NCBI RefSeq assembly: GCF_015667795.1
Contig: NZ_JADPEL010000015.1
Span: 16,412-80,411, forward strand
Origin: Clostridium sp. D53t1_180928_C8
Lineage (GTDB): Bacteria > Bacillota > Clostridia > Clostridiales > Clostridiaceae
Direction: 5' to 3'
DNA length: 64,000 nt
The notes under the pieces were generated by a model. The model had not been told where the DNA came from and ran no database searches. It saw only the letters and a program-made list of their open reading frames with translations. How positions within the stretch are numbered: position 1 is the first letter of the stretch; the number at the start of each line of letters is the position of its first letter. Shown in pieces: positions 34,779 to 44,924 of this stretch. The position numbers and the translations under genes were made by a program.

Positions 34779-36183
34779 GTTAGTTATTGAATATTTAAAT
34801 ATATTTTTTATGTACTATATATTTATATACTCAGTTATATTTTTTATATCTACTATTTCGTCAGTTTTGGAGCTTTACGATAGTAGGAGAAAGAAAAAGT
34901 TTTTAAATGAGATATCAATAAAGAGTCGTGAAAATTATATACCGATTTCCATTTTAGTTCCAGCCTATAATGAAGAGGAAACTATAGTTGATTGTATAAA
35001 ATCATTATCATATTTAGATTATTCTGAATATGAAATAATTGTAATAGATGATGGATCAAAAGATAGTACTTCAAAGGTTGTTATTGAGAAATTTAATCTA
35101 AAAAAAATAGCAAGGCCAATTCGAAGAGTTGTTCAATGTGAAAAAGAGGAAAGTGTTTATGAGGGATATACATTTAACAATAAAAAAATAACACTTGTTA
35201 AAAAGAAAAATGGCGGAAAAGCAGATGCTCTTAATATGGGAATAAATATATCTAAATATCCATTATTTGTTTCACTTGATGCAGATTCAATACTTCAGAG
35301 AGATTCTTTAAGCAATATAGTAAGACCATTTATGGAAGATTATACAACTGTTGCTGTTGGGGGAAATATAAAAGTCGCTAATCAAGTTATATTAGATAAA
35401 GGAGAGGTTGTAAAAACATTTTCACCTAAAAAATTACTAGTAATATTCCAGCTTATAGAATATTATAGAGTCTTTTTAACAACAAGAGTTTGGTTTAATA
35501 GATTTAATGGGAATTTAATTATTTCTGGAGCATTTGGATTATTTAAAAAAAGTTCCGTACTTAATATTGGAGGATATGATACTAATACTGTAGGAGAAGA
35601 TATGGATCTTGTAGTAAAGCTTCATTCGTTCTATAGAAAAAATAAGCTTCCATATAAAATTAAATATGCATATGATGCAATTTGTTGGTCTCAAGTACCA
35701 GAGAAATTTAAGGATTTTAAGAATCAAAGAAGACGTTGGCATATAGGTCTCATGACTAGTTTGATAAATCACAAATATATATTATTAAATCCTAAATATG
35801 GACTTGTAGGGGTATTTTCTTTCTTATATTTCTTAATATATGAATTATTATCATGCATATTAGATATAGTAGGAATAGTTATAGTGATTTTATCATATTT
35901 TACGGGAATATTAAGTATAGATTTTCTATTTGTATTTTTTATGTTTTATATTGCCTATGGGGTAGTAATATCATTTACGTCTATAATGTTAGAAAACTAT
36001 GTGTTTAATCATATACCAAGTAGATGGACTATTTTAAAGTTAATACTTTTATCTTTAATAGAGTGTTTTGGATATAGACAAATTTGTTCTTGGTGTAGAT
36101 TAACTGGAATTATAGGTTATAGAAAGAGAAAGCATGAATGGAATAAAATAAGCAGAAGAAAGCAAAATAAAGTTTACAATTAA
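34771..36183 (+). CDS. Processive family 2 glycosyltransferase
   Basis: 470 residues. N-terminal helix, then a GT-A domain: ISILVPAYNEEETI, VIDDGSKDST, KKKNGGKADALNMG, LDADSIL (metal-binding DxD), GAFGLFKKSSVLNIGGYDTNTVGEDMDL (catalytic ED) and QRRRWHIG, followed by three or four C-terminal helices. The D, DxD, D, QxxRW set marks processive synthases (cellulose, PNAG, hyaluronan type) that polymerise and extrude a beta-linked glycan. No PilZ domain is seen. Polymer type cannot be told. Last gene of the operon. Confidence 0.85.
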   Translation: MFKLVIEYLNIFFMYYIFIYSVIFFISTISSVLELYDSRRKKKFLNEISIKSRENYIPISILVPAYNEEETIVDCIKSLSYLDYSEYEIIVIDDGSKDSTSKVVIEKFNLKKIARPIRRVVQCEKEESVYEGYTFNNKKITLVKKKNGGKADALNMGINISKYPLFVSLDADSILQRDSLSNIVRPFMEDYTTVAVGGNIKVANQVILDKGEVVKTFSPKKLLVIFQLIEYYRVFLTTRVWFNRFNGNLIISGAFGLFKKSSVLNIGGYDTNTVGEDMDLVVKLHSFYRKNKLPYKIKYAYDAICWSQVPEKFKDFKNQRRRWHIGLMTSLINHKYILLNPKYGLVGVFSFLYFLIYELLSCILDIVGIVIVILSYFTGILSIDFLFVFFMFYIAYGVVISFTSIMLENYVFNHIPSRWTILKLILLSLIECFGYRQICSWCRLTGIIGYRKRKHEWNKISRRKQNKVYN

Positions 36184-36186
36184 AAT

Positions 36187-36227
36187 AGGGCTTTAATAGG
36201 CGGAATTAGTCTATTAAAGCCTTAAAT
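36187..36227 (+). terminator. Terminator-like inverted repeat after GT2
   Basis: AGGGCTTTAATAG / CTATTAAAGCCTT, 13-bp arms; the T tract is weak. The rest of the gap to 36505 is A/T-rich; a cre-like AAGAAAACGTTATAA lies at about 36455-36469. Confidence 0.6.
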
Positions 36228-36505
36228 TATTTAGAAGTAAGGTAGCTAATATTATGCATAGTGGATTTATTATATAGGAGTAGCAAATTTGGCTGGGATA
36301 TTAATAATAATTTAGGTAAAATAGAACTAGAAATAATTGATTTATAAATAAAGGTTAAAATAAAAGTAGGAAGTAATAATTAAAAAAAGAAGATAAAAAA
36401 TAAAAGGTGAAAATAGTTATATTTTTAGAAAACAAATTACTATAAAAACCCCAAAAGAAAACGTTATAATAATATTATAATATAAAGTTTAAGGGGGATA
36501 TGAGG

Positions 36506-37672
36506 ATGGCAAATAAGATAGTATTAAATGAAACATCTTATCATGGAGCAGGTGCAATAAAGGAAATAATTACAGAGGTTAAAGGGAGAAATTTGAAAAA
36601 GGCCTTTTTATGTTCTGATCCAGATCTAATAAAATTTGGAGTAACAGAAAAAGTAATTAATGTATTAGAAGAAGCTAGTCTTTCATATGAAGTATATTCT
36701 GATATAAAGCCAAATCCAACAATAGAAAATGTACAAAGTGGAGTAGAGGCATTTAAAGCATCAGGCGCAGATTACATAATTGCAGTTGGTGGAGGTTCAT
36801 CTATAGATACAGCAAAAGCTGTAGGTATAATAATAAAAAATCCGGAATTTGAAGATGTTAGAAGCTTAGAGGGATTATCAGAAACTAAAAATAAATGTGT
36901 ACCAATAATTGCAGTACCAACAACTGCAGGTACTGCAGCAGAGGTTACTATAAACTATGTTATAACAGATATTGAGAAAAATAGGAAGTTTGTATGTGTA
37001 GATGCAAATGATATACCAGTAGTTGCAATAGTGGACCCAGAAATGACAGCAAGTATGCCAAGAGGACTTACAGCTGCAACTGGAATGGATGCATTAACTC
37101 ATGCAATAGAAGGATTCATAACTGGTGGGGCATGGGAAATGTCTGATATGTTCCATTTAAAAGCTATAGAATTAATTTCTAATAATTTAAGAGGTGCAGT
37201 AGAAAACACTAAAGAAGGAAGAGAAGGAATGGCTCTTGGACAATATATAGCTGGTATGGGATTCTCTAACGTAGGACTAGGAATAGTTCACTCAATGGCT
37301 CATACTTTAGGAGCTCTATATGATACACCACATGGAATAGCAAATGCAATAATTTTACCAACTGTAATGGAATATAATGCAGATGTAACAGGAGATAAGT
37401 ATAAGTATATAGCGATAGCTATGGGCGTTAAAGGTGTAGAAGATATGAATGAAAGTGAATATAGAAAAGCTGCAATAGATGCAGTTAAGAAGCTTTCATC
37501 AGATATAGGAATTCCAAAGGATTTAACAGAAATAGTTAAAGAAGAAGATATTCCTTTCTTATCTCAATCAGCATATGAAGATGCTTGTAGACCAGGAAAT
37601 CCAAAAGAAACATCAGTTGAGGATATTGCTGAATTATTCAAATCATTAGTGTGCGTAAAAGTTAATAATTAA
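36506..37672 (+). CDS. fucO: Lactaldehyde reductase (1,2-propanediol oxidoreductase)
   Basis: 388 residues of the iron-containing group III alcohol dehydrogenases, clearly FucO: LNETSYHGAGAI, GGGSSIDTAKAVGII, VRSLEGLSETKNK, VPTTAGTAAEVTINYVITD, and metal ligands in GMDALTHAIEG, GIVHSMAHTLGALYDTPHG. It reduces L-lactaldehyde, the aldolase product, to 1,2-propanediol and regenerates NAD+. The ATG at 36506 has AAGGGGG 9 bp upstream; the ATG at 36500 is too close to it. It is read alone, before the AraC gene and apart from fucI-P. Confidence 0.92.
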   Translation: MANKIVLNETSYHGAGAIKEIITEVKGRNLKKAFLCSDPDLIKFGVTEKVINVLEEASLSYEVYSDIKPNPTIENVQSGVEAFKASGADYIIAVGGGSSIDTAKAVGIIIKNPEFEDVRSLEGLSETKNKCVPIIAVPTTAGTAAEVTINYVITDIEKNRKFVCVDANDIPVVAIVDPEMTASMPRGLTAATGMDALTHAIEGFITGGAWEMSDMFHLKAIELISNNLRGAVENTKEGREGMALGQYIAGMGFSNVGLGIVHSMAHTLGALYDTPHGIANAIILPTVMEYNADVTGDKYKYIAIAMGVKGVEDMNESEYRKAAIDAVKKLSSDIGIPKDLTEIVKEEDIPFLSQSAYEDACRPGNPKETSVEDIAELFKSLVCVKVNN

Positions 37673-37772
37673 TTTTAAAAAATAAATTCCTTTTCATTTT
37701 TAGAATGAGTAAATTAAAAAGTAGCTTCAAATCCACAATAATTAAAGTTAAACTTTTTAAACCACCACTTAT

Positions 37773-37818
37773 AAAGAAGCAATCTCGAAAATATTTTTAG
37801 GAGATTGCTTCTTTAATT
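37773..37818. terminator. Bidirectional terminator between fucO and the AraC gene
   Basis: AAAGAAGCAATCTC / GAGATTGCTTCTTT, 14-bp perfect arms with A and T tracts on both sides, between convergent genes. Confidence 0.82.
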
Positions 37819-37832
37819 ATATTACTTAAGTT

Positions 37833-38699
37833 TTAAATGCTTTTTGATAAAAATGTCTTTATGTATTGTTTAGGAGTTATTCCTTTATATTTTTTGAAAG
37901 TTTTAATGAAGTAGCTTACATCATTAAATCCACAATCAAGAGCAACGTCAGTAATACATATATCTTTAGTTAACATAAGCTCACAGGCAACGTCAATTCT
38001 ATAATAATTTAAATATTCAATAGGGGTTTTATTAGTCATTTGATGAAAAAATCTACAGAAATACTTTGGAGTCATTCCAACAGATTTTGATAAATCTTCA
38101 AGGGTAAGAGGTTCAGAAAACTTTTCTTCTAATAAAGTTAATACTGTTTTTAATTGCTGTAAAGAGGTGTTAGTTCTCTTTGTAGATGAGCTTTTAGTTT
38201 TATATAATCCACTTCTTAAAATCATGCCTAATAAAGCATATAATGAGCCTTGTACAATAAGTTCAAAGCCAGGTTCTTTTGAATTTATTGCTTCAAATAA
38301 GTAATTGCACCAAATATCAATATGTTCGTTATGTCCAGAAATAATAGCATCAATTATTTTATTATGATTAATAATATCACTTAATAGTTTTGTACAGGTA
38401 ATATTCTTCTTTAATAATAAATTCATATCAAATACTATACATTCATAAACGCAATTAACAGGAGTTCCGCCATGAACTACACCATCATGAATAAATAAAA
38501 TATCTCCAGCCTTAGATAATATTTTTTCATCATCTAATATTAATGAAAATTCACCTTCTAAAACTCTTATAATTTCACATTGAGTATGCCAGTGCAAGTC
38601 CATATTATATCTAGGATGATCTTGAGTAACATGATAAAACTCGATTGGAAAATCAAAGGTTCCATGTTCCTTTTCTTCTTTAAAATCAAAGTATTTCAT
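37833..38699 (-). CDS. AraC-family regulator, probable fucose activator
   Basis: 288 residues. N-terminal cupin-like sensing domain (HVTQDHPRYNMDLHWHTQCEIIRVLEGEFSL ... GDILFIHDGVVHGGTP) and a C-terminal AraC double helix-turn-helix (LTLEDLSKSVGMTPKYFCRFFHQMTNKTPIEYLNYYRIDVACELML ... ITDVALDCGFNDVSYFIKTFKKYKGITPKQY). It is divergent from fucI with 167 bp between, and convergent with fucO, so control of the fucose genes is the natural reading. GGAGGT precedes the ATG. On the minus strand TATAAT (38750-38755) is a likely -10. Confidence 0.85.
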   Translation of the reverse strand: MKYFDFKEEKEHGTFDFPIEFYHVTQDHPRYNMDLHWHTQCEIIRVLEGEFSLILDDEKILSKAGDILFIHDGVVHGGTPVNCVYECIVFDMNLLLKKNITCTKLLSDIINHNKIIDAIISGHNEHIDIWCNYLFEAINSKEPGFELIVQGSLYALLGMILRSGLYKTKSSSTKRTNTSLQQLKTVLTLLEEKFSEPLTLEDLSKSVGMTPKYFCRFFHQMTNKTPIEYLNYYRIDVACELMLTKDICITDVALDCGFNDVSYFIKTFKKYKGITPKQYIKTFLSKSI

Positions 38700-38866
38700 A
38701 AAATTACCTCCAATTGTAATAAAAGTGAATATTGTTATATTTTTAATCTATTATAGCACAAGAAAAAGGTTTACAAAAGAAATATAATAAACTCATAGAA
38801 GTTAACAAAAAAAGAAATAAAAATTTAAGAAGATAATATTGATAAGATAGATGGGAGAGGATTTAT

Positions 38867-40660
38867 ATGGCAAAGAGTAGATTAATAGGTGGTTATCCAG
38901 TTATAGGTATAAGACCAACAATTGATGCAAGAAAAGGAGTTTTAGATGTTAGAGGTTCATTAGAAGAACAAACAATGAATATGGCTAAATCAGCAGCAAA
39001 GCTATTTGAAGAAAATTTAAAATATTCTAATGGCGAGAGTGTAAAGGTTGTCATTGCTGATTCGACAATTGGAAGAGTTCCAGAGTCAGCTGCTTGTGAA
39101 GAAAAGTTTAAAAGAGAAGGCGTTGATATAACTCTTACAGTAACTCCATGTTGGTGTTATGGATCAGAAACTATGGATATGAATCCAATGACTATTAAAG
39201 GAGTATGGGGATTCAATGGAACTGAAAGACCAGGAGCTGTTTATTTAGCTTCAGTTTTAGCAACTCATGCACAAAAAGGTTTACCTGCATTCGGTATTTA
39301 TGGACATGATGTTCAAGATGCAGATGCAACTGAAATACCAGAAGATGTTAAAGAAAAATTATTAAGATTTGGTAGAGCAGCAGTAGCAGCAGCTTCTATG
39401 AGAGGAAAATCTTACTTACAAATTGGTTCTATATGTATGGGTATTGGAGGATCTATAATTGATTCATCATTTATAGAAGAATACTTAGGAATGAGAGTAG
39501 AATCAGTTGATGAAACAGAAATAATAAGAAGAATGTCTGAAGGCATATATGATCCAGAAGAATATGAAAGAGCTCTTAAATGGACTAAGGAAAAATGTAC
39601 AGAAGGATTTGATACTAATCCAGATCATGTTCAAAAATCTAGAGAGCAAAAAGATGAAGATTGGGAATTCGTTGTTAAGATGATGTGCATCATTAAGGAT
39701 TTAATGAATGGTAATAAAAACTTACCAGCTGGATGCGAAGAAGAAAAATTAGGTCATAATGCAATTGCAGCAGGTTTCCAAGGTCAAAGACAATGGACAG
39801 ACTTTTATCCAAACTGTGATTTCCCAGAAGCATTACTTAATACATCTTTTGACTGGGATGGAGCTAGAGAACCTTATGTTTTAGCTACTGAAAATGATGT
39901 ATTAAATGGTATAAGTATGTTATTTGGTAAATTATTAACTAATACAGCTCAAATATTCTCAGATGTTCGTACTTACTGGAGTCCAGAAGCAGTTAAGAAG
40001 GCTACAGGATATGAATTAGAAGGTATAGCTAAAGAATCTGATGGATTTATACATTTAATAAATTCAGGAGCATCTTGCTTAGATGGTTCAGGACAAGCTA
40101 AAGATGAAAATGGAAATGGAGTAATTAAACCTTGGTATGATGTAACAGAGGAAGACAGAGAAGCAATCTTAAAAGCAACTACTTGGAATCCAGCTAATAA
40201 TGGATACTTCAAAGGTGGCGGATATTCTTCAAGATTCTTAACAGAAGCAGAAATGCCAGTTACAATGTGTAGAATTAACCTTGTTAAAGGGGTAGGACCT
40301 GTACTTCAATTAGTTGAAGGATATACTGTAAATCTTCCTCATGAAGTATCAGATAAGCTATGGAAGAGAACTGACTATACTTGGCCTTGTACTTGGTTTG
40401 CTCCAAGATTAACAGGAGAAGGTGCTTTCAAATCAGCTTATGATGTAATGAATAACTGGGGAGCTAACCACGGAGCTATTAGTTATGGACATATAGGTGC
40501 AGATATAATTACTTTATGTTCTATGTTAAGAATTCCTGTAAGTATGCACAATGTACCAGAAGAAAAGATATTTAGACCAGCTGCATGGAATGCTTTTGGA
40601 ATGGATAAGGAAGGTCAAGATTATAGAGCTTGCCAAGTTTATGGACCACTATATAAATAA
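38867..40660 (+). CDS. fucI: L-fucose isomerase
   Basis: 597 residues, full length, interconverting L-fucose and L-fuculose with a Mn2+ cofactor. The start [27 protein letters not shown], the central [17 protein letters not shown] and [14 protein letters not shown] are FucI signatures; likely metal and catalytic residues are E342, D366 and a His near 535 ([13 protein letters not shown]). Forms hexamers in E. coli. GGGAGAGG before the ATG. First gene of fucI-K-U-A-P, 21 bp before the kinase gene. Confidence 0.95.
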   Translation: MAKSRLIGGYPVIGIRPTIDARKGVLDVRGSLEEQTMNMAKSAAKLFEENLKYSNGESVKVVIADSTIGRVPESAACEEKFKREGVDITLTVTPCWCYGSETMDMNPMTIKGVWGFNGTERPGAVYLASVLATHAQKGLPAFGIYGHDVQDADATEIPEDVKEKLLRFGRAAVAAASMRGKSYLQIGSICMGIGGSIIDSSFIEEYLGMRVESVDETEIIRRMSEGIYDPEEYERALKWTKEKCTEGFDTNPDHVQKSREQKDEDWEFVVKMMCIIKDLMNGNKNLPAGCEEEKLGHNAIAAGFQGQRQWTDFYPNCDFPEALLNTSFDWDGAREPYVLATENDVLNGISMLFGKLLTNTAQIFSDVRTYWSPEAVKKATGYELEGIAKESDGFIHLINSGASCLDGSGQAKDENGNGVIKPWYDVTEEDREAILKATTWNPANNGYFKGGGYSSRFLTEAEMPVTMCRINLVKGVGPVLQLVEGYTVNLPHEVSDKLWKRTDYTWPCTWFAPRLTGEGAFKSAYDVMNNWGANHGAISYGHIGADIITLCSMLRIPVSMHNVPEEKIFRPAAWNAFGMDKEGQDYRACQVYGPLYK

Positions 40661-40680
40661 TAAATTAATTAGGTGATATT

Positions 40681-42183
40681 ATGGAAAACAAAAATATAAA
40701 AAAGCAAGTGCTAGCATTTGACTTTGGTGGTTCAAGTGGAAGAGCAATGCTTGGAGCATTCGATGGTAATAAAATAGATATAAAAGAAGTATATAGATTT
40801 TCAAATGACCCTGTTATAGTGAGAGGAACTATGTATTGGGATGTTCTTAGATTATTCTTTGAAATTAAGCAAGGATTAATAAAGGCAAAGCAATATGGGA
40901 AAATAGATAGTATAGGCATAGACACATGGGGAGTAGACTTTGCTTTATTAGATGAAAATGGTGATATATTAGAAAATCCAGTTCACTATAGAGATGGAAG
41001 AACTGCCGGAATGATAGAAAAGAGTTTTGAAAAATTACCAAAGGATAGGTTTTATAATATTACAGGCAATCAATTTATGGAGTTAAATACAGTTTTCCAA
41101 TTACTATCATTGAAAGAAAAAAGATCACATCTGCTAGAAAGAGCAGATGTGATGCTCCTAATGCCTGATTTATTTAATTACTTATTAACTGGTAAAAAGG
41201 TTTCAGAAAACTCAATAGCATCAACAACTCAAATCTTTGATGCTAGAAATAGAGTTTGGTCTAATGAGGTAATAGAAGCATTAGGGTTACCTAAAAAGAT
41301 ATTTACTGAAATAGTTCCTAGTGGAACTGTAATAGGGCAAGTATCAAAAGAAATAGTAGAAGAACTTGAAATAGATAGCTGTGATGTTATTGCAGTAGCT
41401 GGACATGATACACAATGTGCATTAGTGTCAGTACCTGCAGAAGAAAAAGATTTTGTATTCTTAAGCTGTGGAACATGGTCATTACTTGGAACAGAGCTAG
41501 ATGAGCCAATTATAGATGAAAAGTCTAGTTTTTATAATATAACTAATGAAGGAGCTTATGGAGATAAGGCATCTTTCTTAAAAAATATTATAGGATTATG
41601 GTTAATACAAGAAAGTAAGAGACAATGGGAAAGAGAAGGCATAGAGTATAATTTCAGTGAATTAGAAAAAATGGCAAATGAAGCAGAGCCTTTTAAATGC
41701 TTCATAGATCCAGATGACCCAATCTTTGTACCAGCAGGAAATATTCCAGAAAGAATTAGAGAATATTGTTTAAAAACTAATCAAAAAGCACCTAAAACTG
41801 TAGGAGAAATTGTTAGATGTATAAACGAAAGTCTAGCATTAAAGTATAGGGTTGCCTTAGAAGAAATAATTGACTCAGCAGGTAAAACATATCCTACTAT
41901 GTATATGGTAGGTGGAGGAATCCAAAGTAAATTATTATGTCAGATGACAGCTAATTCTTGTAAGTGTAAGGTATCAGCAGGGCCTGTAGAGGCAACTGTT
42001 TTAGGAAATATTGCAATACAATTAATGGCTTCAAATGAAATAGAAAGTTTAGAAGAGGCACGTAGTATCATTAGAAATTCTCAAGGAATTACTTATTATG
42101 AACCACAAGATAAAGAAGAGTGGGACAAGCAGTTTAATAGATTTAAAGAGATAATACAAGCTAAGGAGGTTGTAAAATGCTAA
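40681..42183 (+). CDS. fucK: L-fuculokinase (FGGY family, RhaB-like)
   Basis: 500 residues. FGGY kinase with N-terminal FDFGGSSGRAMLG phosphate-binding loop, IGIDTWGVDFALLD, HYRDGRT, CGTWSLLGTE and MYMVGGGIQSKLLCQMTA. By sequence it is nearest to rhamnulokinase, but its place between fucI and fucU makes L-fuculose the natural substrate, giving L-fuculose-1-phosphate. AGGTGA start. It overlaps fucU by 7 bp. A rhamnulokinase role is possible, though no other rhamnose gene is present. Confidence 0.85.
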   Translation: MENKNIKKQVLAFDFGGSSGRAMLGAFDGNKIDIKEVYRFSNDPVIVRGTMYWDVLRLFFEIKQGLIKAKQYGKIDSIGIDTWGVDFALLDENGDILENPVHYRDGRTAGMIEKSFEKLPKDRFYNITGNQFMELNTVFQLLSLKEKRSHLLERADVMLLMPDLFNYLLTGKKVSENSIASTTQIFDARNRVWSNEVIEALGLPKKIFTEIVPSGTVIGQVSKEIVEELEIDSCDVIAVAGHDTQCALVSVPAEEKDFVFLSCGTWSLLGTELDEPIIDEKSSFYNITNEGAYGDKASFLKNIIGLWLIQESKRQWEREGIEYNFSELEKMANEAEPFKCFIDPDDPIFVPAGNIPERIREYCLKTNQKAPKTVGEIVRCINESLALKYRVALEEIIDSAGKTYPTMYMVGGGIQSKLLCQMTANSCKCKVSAGPVEATVLGNIAIQLMASNEIESLEEARSIIRNSQGITYYEPQDKEEWDKQFNRFKEIIQAKEVVKC

Positions 42184-42617
42184 AAAATATACCACAAATT
42201 TTGTCTCCAGAATTATTAAAAGTTCTATGTGAAATGGGGCATAGTGATCAAATAGTCTTATCTGATGGAAATTTTCCAGCTGAAAGCATGGGAAAGAATA
42301 GTATAGTAATTCGTTGTGATGGACATGGAGTACCAGAATTATTAGATGCAATATTAAAGGTATTTCCGTTAGATACTTATGTAGAAAAACCTGTAAACTT
42401 AATGGAAGTTATGACAGGTGATACTACTGAAACACCTATCTGGGATACGTATAAAGAAATAATAGGAAAACATGATAGCCGTGGAGCAGAAACAGTAGGA
42501 ACTATAGAAAGATTTAAATTTTATGATGAAGCAAAAAAGGCATATGCAATTATAGCAACAGGTGAAAAAGCCTTATATGCCAATATTATATTACAAAAAG
42601 GAGTAGTAGTAGAGTAA
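42177..42617 (+). CDS. fucU: L-fucose mutarotase
   Basis: 146 residues of the RbsD/FucU family, speeding the alpha/beta anomer exchange of fucose. Seen: LSPELLKVLCEMGHSDQIVLSDGNFPAES with the catalytic His and Asp, RCDGHGVPELLDAIL and FYDEAKKAYAIIATGE. AAGGAGG lies within the end of the kinase gene and translation is coupled. Confidence 0.93.
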   Translation: MLKNIPQILSPELLKVLCEMGHSDQIVLSDGNFPAESMGKNSIVIRCDGHGVPELLDAILKVFPLDTYVEKPVNLMEVMTGDTTETPIWDTYKEIIGKHDSRGAETVGTIERFKFYDEAKKAYAIIATGEKALYANIILQKGVVVE

Positions 42618-42643
42618 ATCTGCTTATATGGGAGGAATTAATA

Positions 42644-43348
42644 ATGGAAAATGTAAAAACTTTAAGCTATATGGAAGTAAGAGAGCAAATTTGTGATGTA
42701 TGTCATAAGATGTGGCAATTAGGATGGGTTGCAGCTAATGATGGTAATGTAAGTGTTAAATTAGATGATGGAACATTTTTAGCAACACCAACAGGAATAA
42801 GTAAAAGTTTCATTACTCCAGAAAAGTTAGTTCGTATTGATGCTAATGGTGAAGTTTTAGAAGGTCAAGAAGGTGCAAAGCCATCATCTGAAATAAAGAT
42901 GCATTTAAGATGTTATCAAGAAAGAGAAGATGTAAGAGCAGTAGTACATGCTCATCCACCAACAGCTACAGGATTTGCAGTGGCTCACTTAGATATGGAT
43001 AGATATACTATGATAGAAACTGTAATAGCTATAGGATCTATACCAGTAACACCATATGGAACACCATCTACTTATGAAGTTCCAGATGCAATAGCACCAT
43101 ATTTAAAAGAACATGATGTAATGTTATTAGAAAACCATGGAGCATTAACTGTAGGTACAGATTTAATAAATGCTTATTATAGGATGGAAACTTTAGAATT
43201 ATATGCTAAAATAAGTTTAACAGCTCATTTATTAGGTGGAGAAAAAGAGATATCAAAAGAAAATGTAAATAGATTAATAGGTATGAGAAAAGGGTACGGG
43301 GTAACTGGTAAGCACCCTGGGTTTAAAAGATATAGGGTAGAAAAATAA
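42644..43348 (+). CDS. fucA: L-fuculose-phosphate aldolase
   Basis: 234 residues, class II zinc aldolase of the AraD/FucA family, splitting L-fuculose-1-phosphate into dihydroxyacetone phosphate and L-lactaldehyde. Seen: ANDGNVSVKLDDG, PTGISKSF, KPSSEIKMHLRCY (catalytic Glu), VVHAHPPTATGFA (two zinc His) and LLENHGALTVG (third zinc His). GGGAGG before the ATG. Placed between mutarotase and permease. Confidence 0.93.
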   Translation: MENVKTLSYMEVREQICDVCHKMWQLGWVAANDGNVSVKLDDGTFLATPTGISKSFITPEKLVRIDANGEVLEGQEGAKPSSEIKMHLRCYQEREDVRAVVHAHPPTATGFAVAHLDMDRYTMIETVIAIGSIPVTPYGTPSTYEVPDAIAPYLKEHDVMLLENHGALTVGTDLINAYYRMETLELYAKISLTAHLLGGEKEISKENVNRLIGMRKGYGVTGKHPGFKRYRVEK

Positions 43349-43384
43349 AAATATTATTAGATGAGAGATGTGAGGGTGATGAGA

Positions 43385-44728
43385 ATGGAAAGTAAACTAA
43401 AAGATGTTAGAGGTGTTAGTGTAAACGATGTAAACACTACGGAAGTAATTCCTAAAAAATATAGAATTCACTTTATAATGCTTGTATCATGTTTTATCCT
43501 TTGGGGATTATTAAATAACATGACTGATAATTTAGTACCTGCATTTGGTAAAATATTTATGCTTGAAGCAGCAGATGCATCACTTACGCAAGTTGCGTTT
43601 TATGGGTCATATGCAGTACTTGCATTACCAGCAGCAATTTTAATAAAGAAATATTCATATAGACAAGGTGTTTTAGTAGGGCTTGGATTATATATAGTAG
43701 GAGCTATAGGTTATATTCCAGCAGCAATAACACAAAACTTTAATTTATTCTTAGGTTCTGTTTTCGTATTAGCAGGTGGTTTATCTATACTTGAAACTAC
43801 TTGCAATCCATATGTCATCTCTCTTGGACCTGAAGAGACAAGCGTTCGTCGTCTTAATATGGCACAAGCTTTTAATCCATTAGGATCTCTAGCAGGTATA
43901 TTAATGGCTAAATTCTTTATATTAAGTAACTTAAATCCAGCAACGTATGAAGAGCGTGTAGCAATGACTCCAGAAGCTCTAAGTGCAATTAGAGCAAATG
44001 AATTATTATGGGTATGTGTACCATATGTTGGATTAGTTGTTATTGCATTAGTAATATGGGTATTCTTTAAGAGAAATAAGAGTTCTGAAAAAGATAATTC
44101 AGGTGCTCTTAATATAGGAACTTCAATAAAGAAACTTATAAAAATACCACGTTATGCTTTAGGAGTTATAGCTCAATTCTTCTATGTTGGTGTTCAAATA
44201 GCAGTTTGGACTTGGACAATAGGATATGTAATGACTACTATGGGACTTGATGAAGCAGCAGCTTCTAAATATTACTTAATTGCTATAGTTGGATTTATAG
44301 CATGCAGATGGGTATGTACAGCTCTTATGAAATATTTTGATCCAGCTAAAATGATGGCAGTGTTTGCTGTAGGTGGAATATTATGTAGCTTAGGAACTAT
44401 CTATTTACCTACTAATCAATCAGTATGGTGTTTAGTTGCAATATCAGCTTGTATGTCATTAATGTTCCCAACTATTTATGGTATAGCTCTTAAGGATTTA
44501 GGAGAAGAAGTTAAAGTTGGAGCTGCAGGACTTATAATGGCTATACTTGGTGGTGCAGTAATAACTCCATTCATGGGTAAATTAATAGATACAGGATCAT
44601 TAGCATCAATAGCTCCAGCATTTACAGGAGCTGAAGCAGCAATTCGTTCTTCATTCTTAGTACCAGTTGTATGTTTCGCTGTAGTATTAATATATTCATT
44701 AGTTTATAGAGAAAAGAAAAATGCATAA
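43385..44728 (+). CDS. fucP: L-fucose:proton symporter
   Basis: About 447 residues, 12-helix MFS transporter of the FucP group. Seen: FILWGLLNNMTDNLVPAFGKIF in helix 1 (Asn and Asp as in E. coli FucP), ETTCNPYVISLGPEET between helices 4 and 5, and a SLMFPTIYGIALKDLGEEVK segment typical of the group. The ATG at 43385 has GAGG 9 bp upstream; the ATG at 43361 has no good site. Last gene of the operon, followed by a strong terminator. Confidence 0.9.
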   Translation: MESKLKDVRGVSVNDVNTTEVIPKKYRIHFIMLVSCFILWGLLNNMTDNLVPAFGKIFMLEAADASLTQVAFYGSYAVLALPAAILIKKYSYRQGVLVGLGLYIVGAIGYIPAAITQNFNLFLGSVFVLAGGLSILETTCNPYVISLGPEETSVRRLNMAQAFNPLGSLAGILMAKFFILSNLNPATYEERVAMTPEALSAIRANELLWVCVPYVGLVVIALVIWVFFKRNKSSEKDNSGALNIGTSIKKLIKIPRYALGVIAQFFYVGVQIAVWTWTIGYVMTTMGLDEAAASKYYLIAIVGFIACRWVCTALMKYFDPAKMMAVFAVGGILCSLGTIYLPTNQSVWCLVAISACMSLMFPTIYGIALKDLGEEVKVGAAGLIMAILGGAVITPFMGKLIDTGSLASIAPAFTGAEAAIRSSFLVPVVCFAVVLIYSLVYREKKNA

Positions 44729-44776
44729 TAGAAATAAATAATCAAATTAATTAGTTTAAAATTTGTAGAAGTATGA

Positions 44777-44814
44777 AAATAGGAGTATTAGCAGTTTAAT
44801 ACTTCTATTTTTTT
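44777..44814 (+). terminator. Terminator of the fucI-fucP operon
   Basis: AAATAGGAGTATTA / TAATACTTCTATTT stem and T7. Confidence 0.82.
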
Positions 44815-44924
44815 ATAGTTTTAAAGCAGTATTTCTATTCTTTGTAATTTATATAATAAATCTTATATTTATAGTATAATATGGATATTAAAATATTGGA
44901 TTTTATGGGGAGGATGGTCAAAAG

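Noticed and set aside
36262-36315. Short hydrophobic stretch WIYYIGVANLAGILIII after a stop
   Set aside because: Only 17 codons, no start and no supporting homology I can name; could be chance in A/T-rich DNA.
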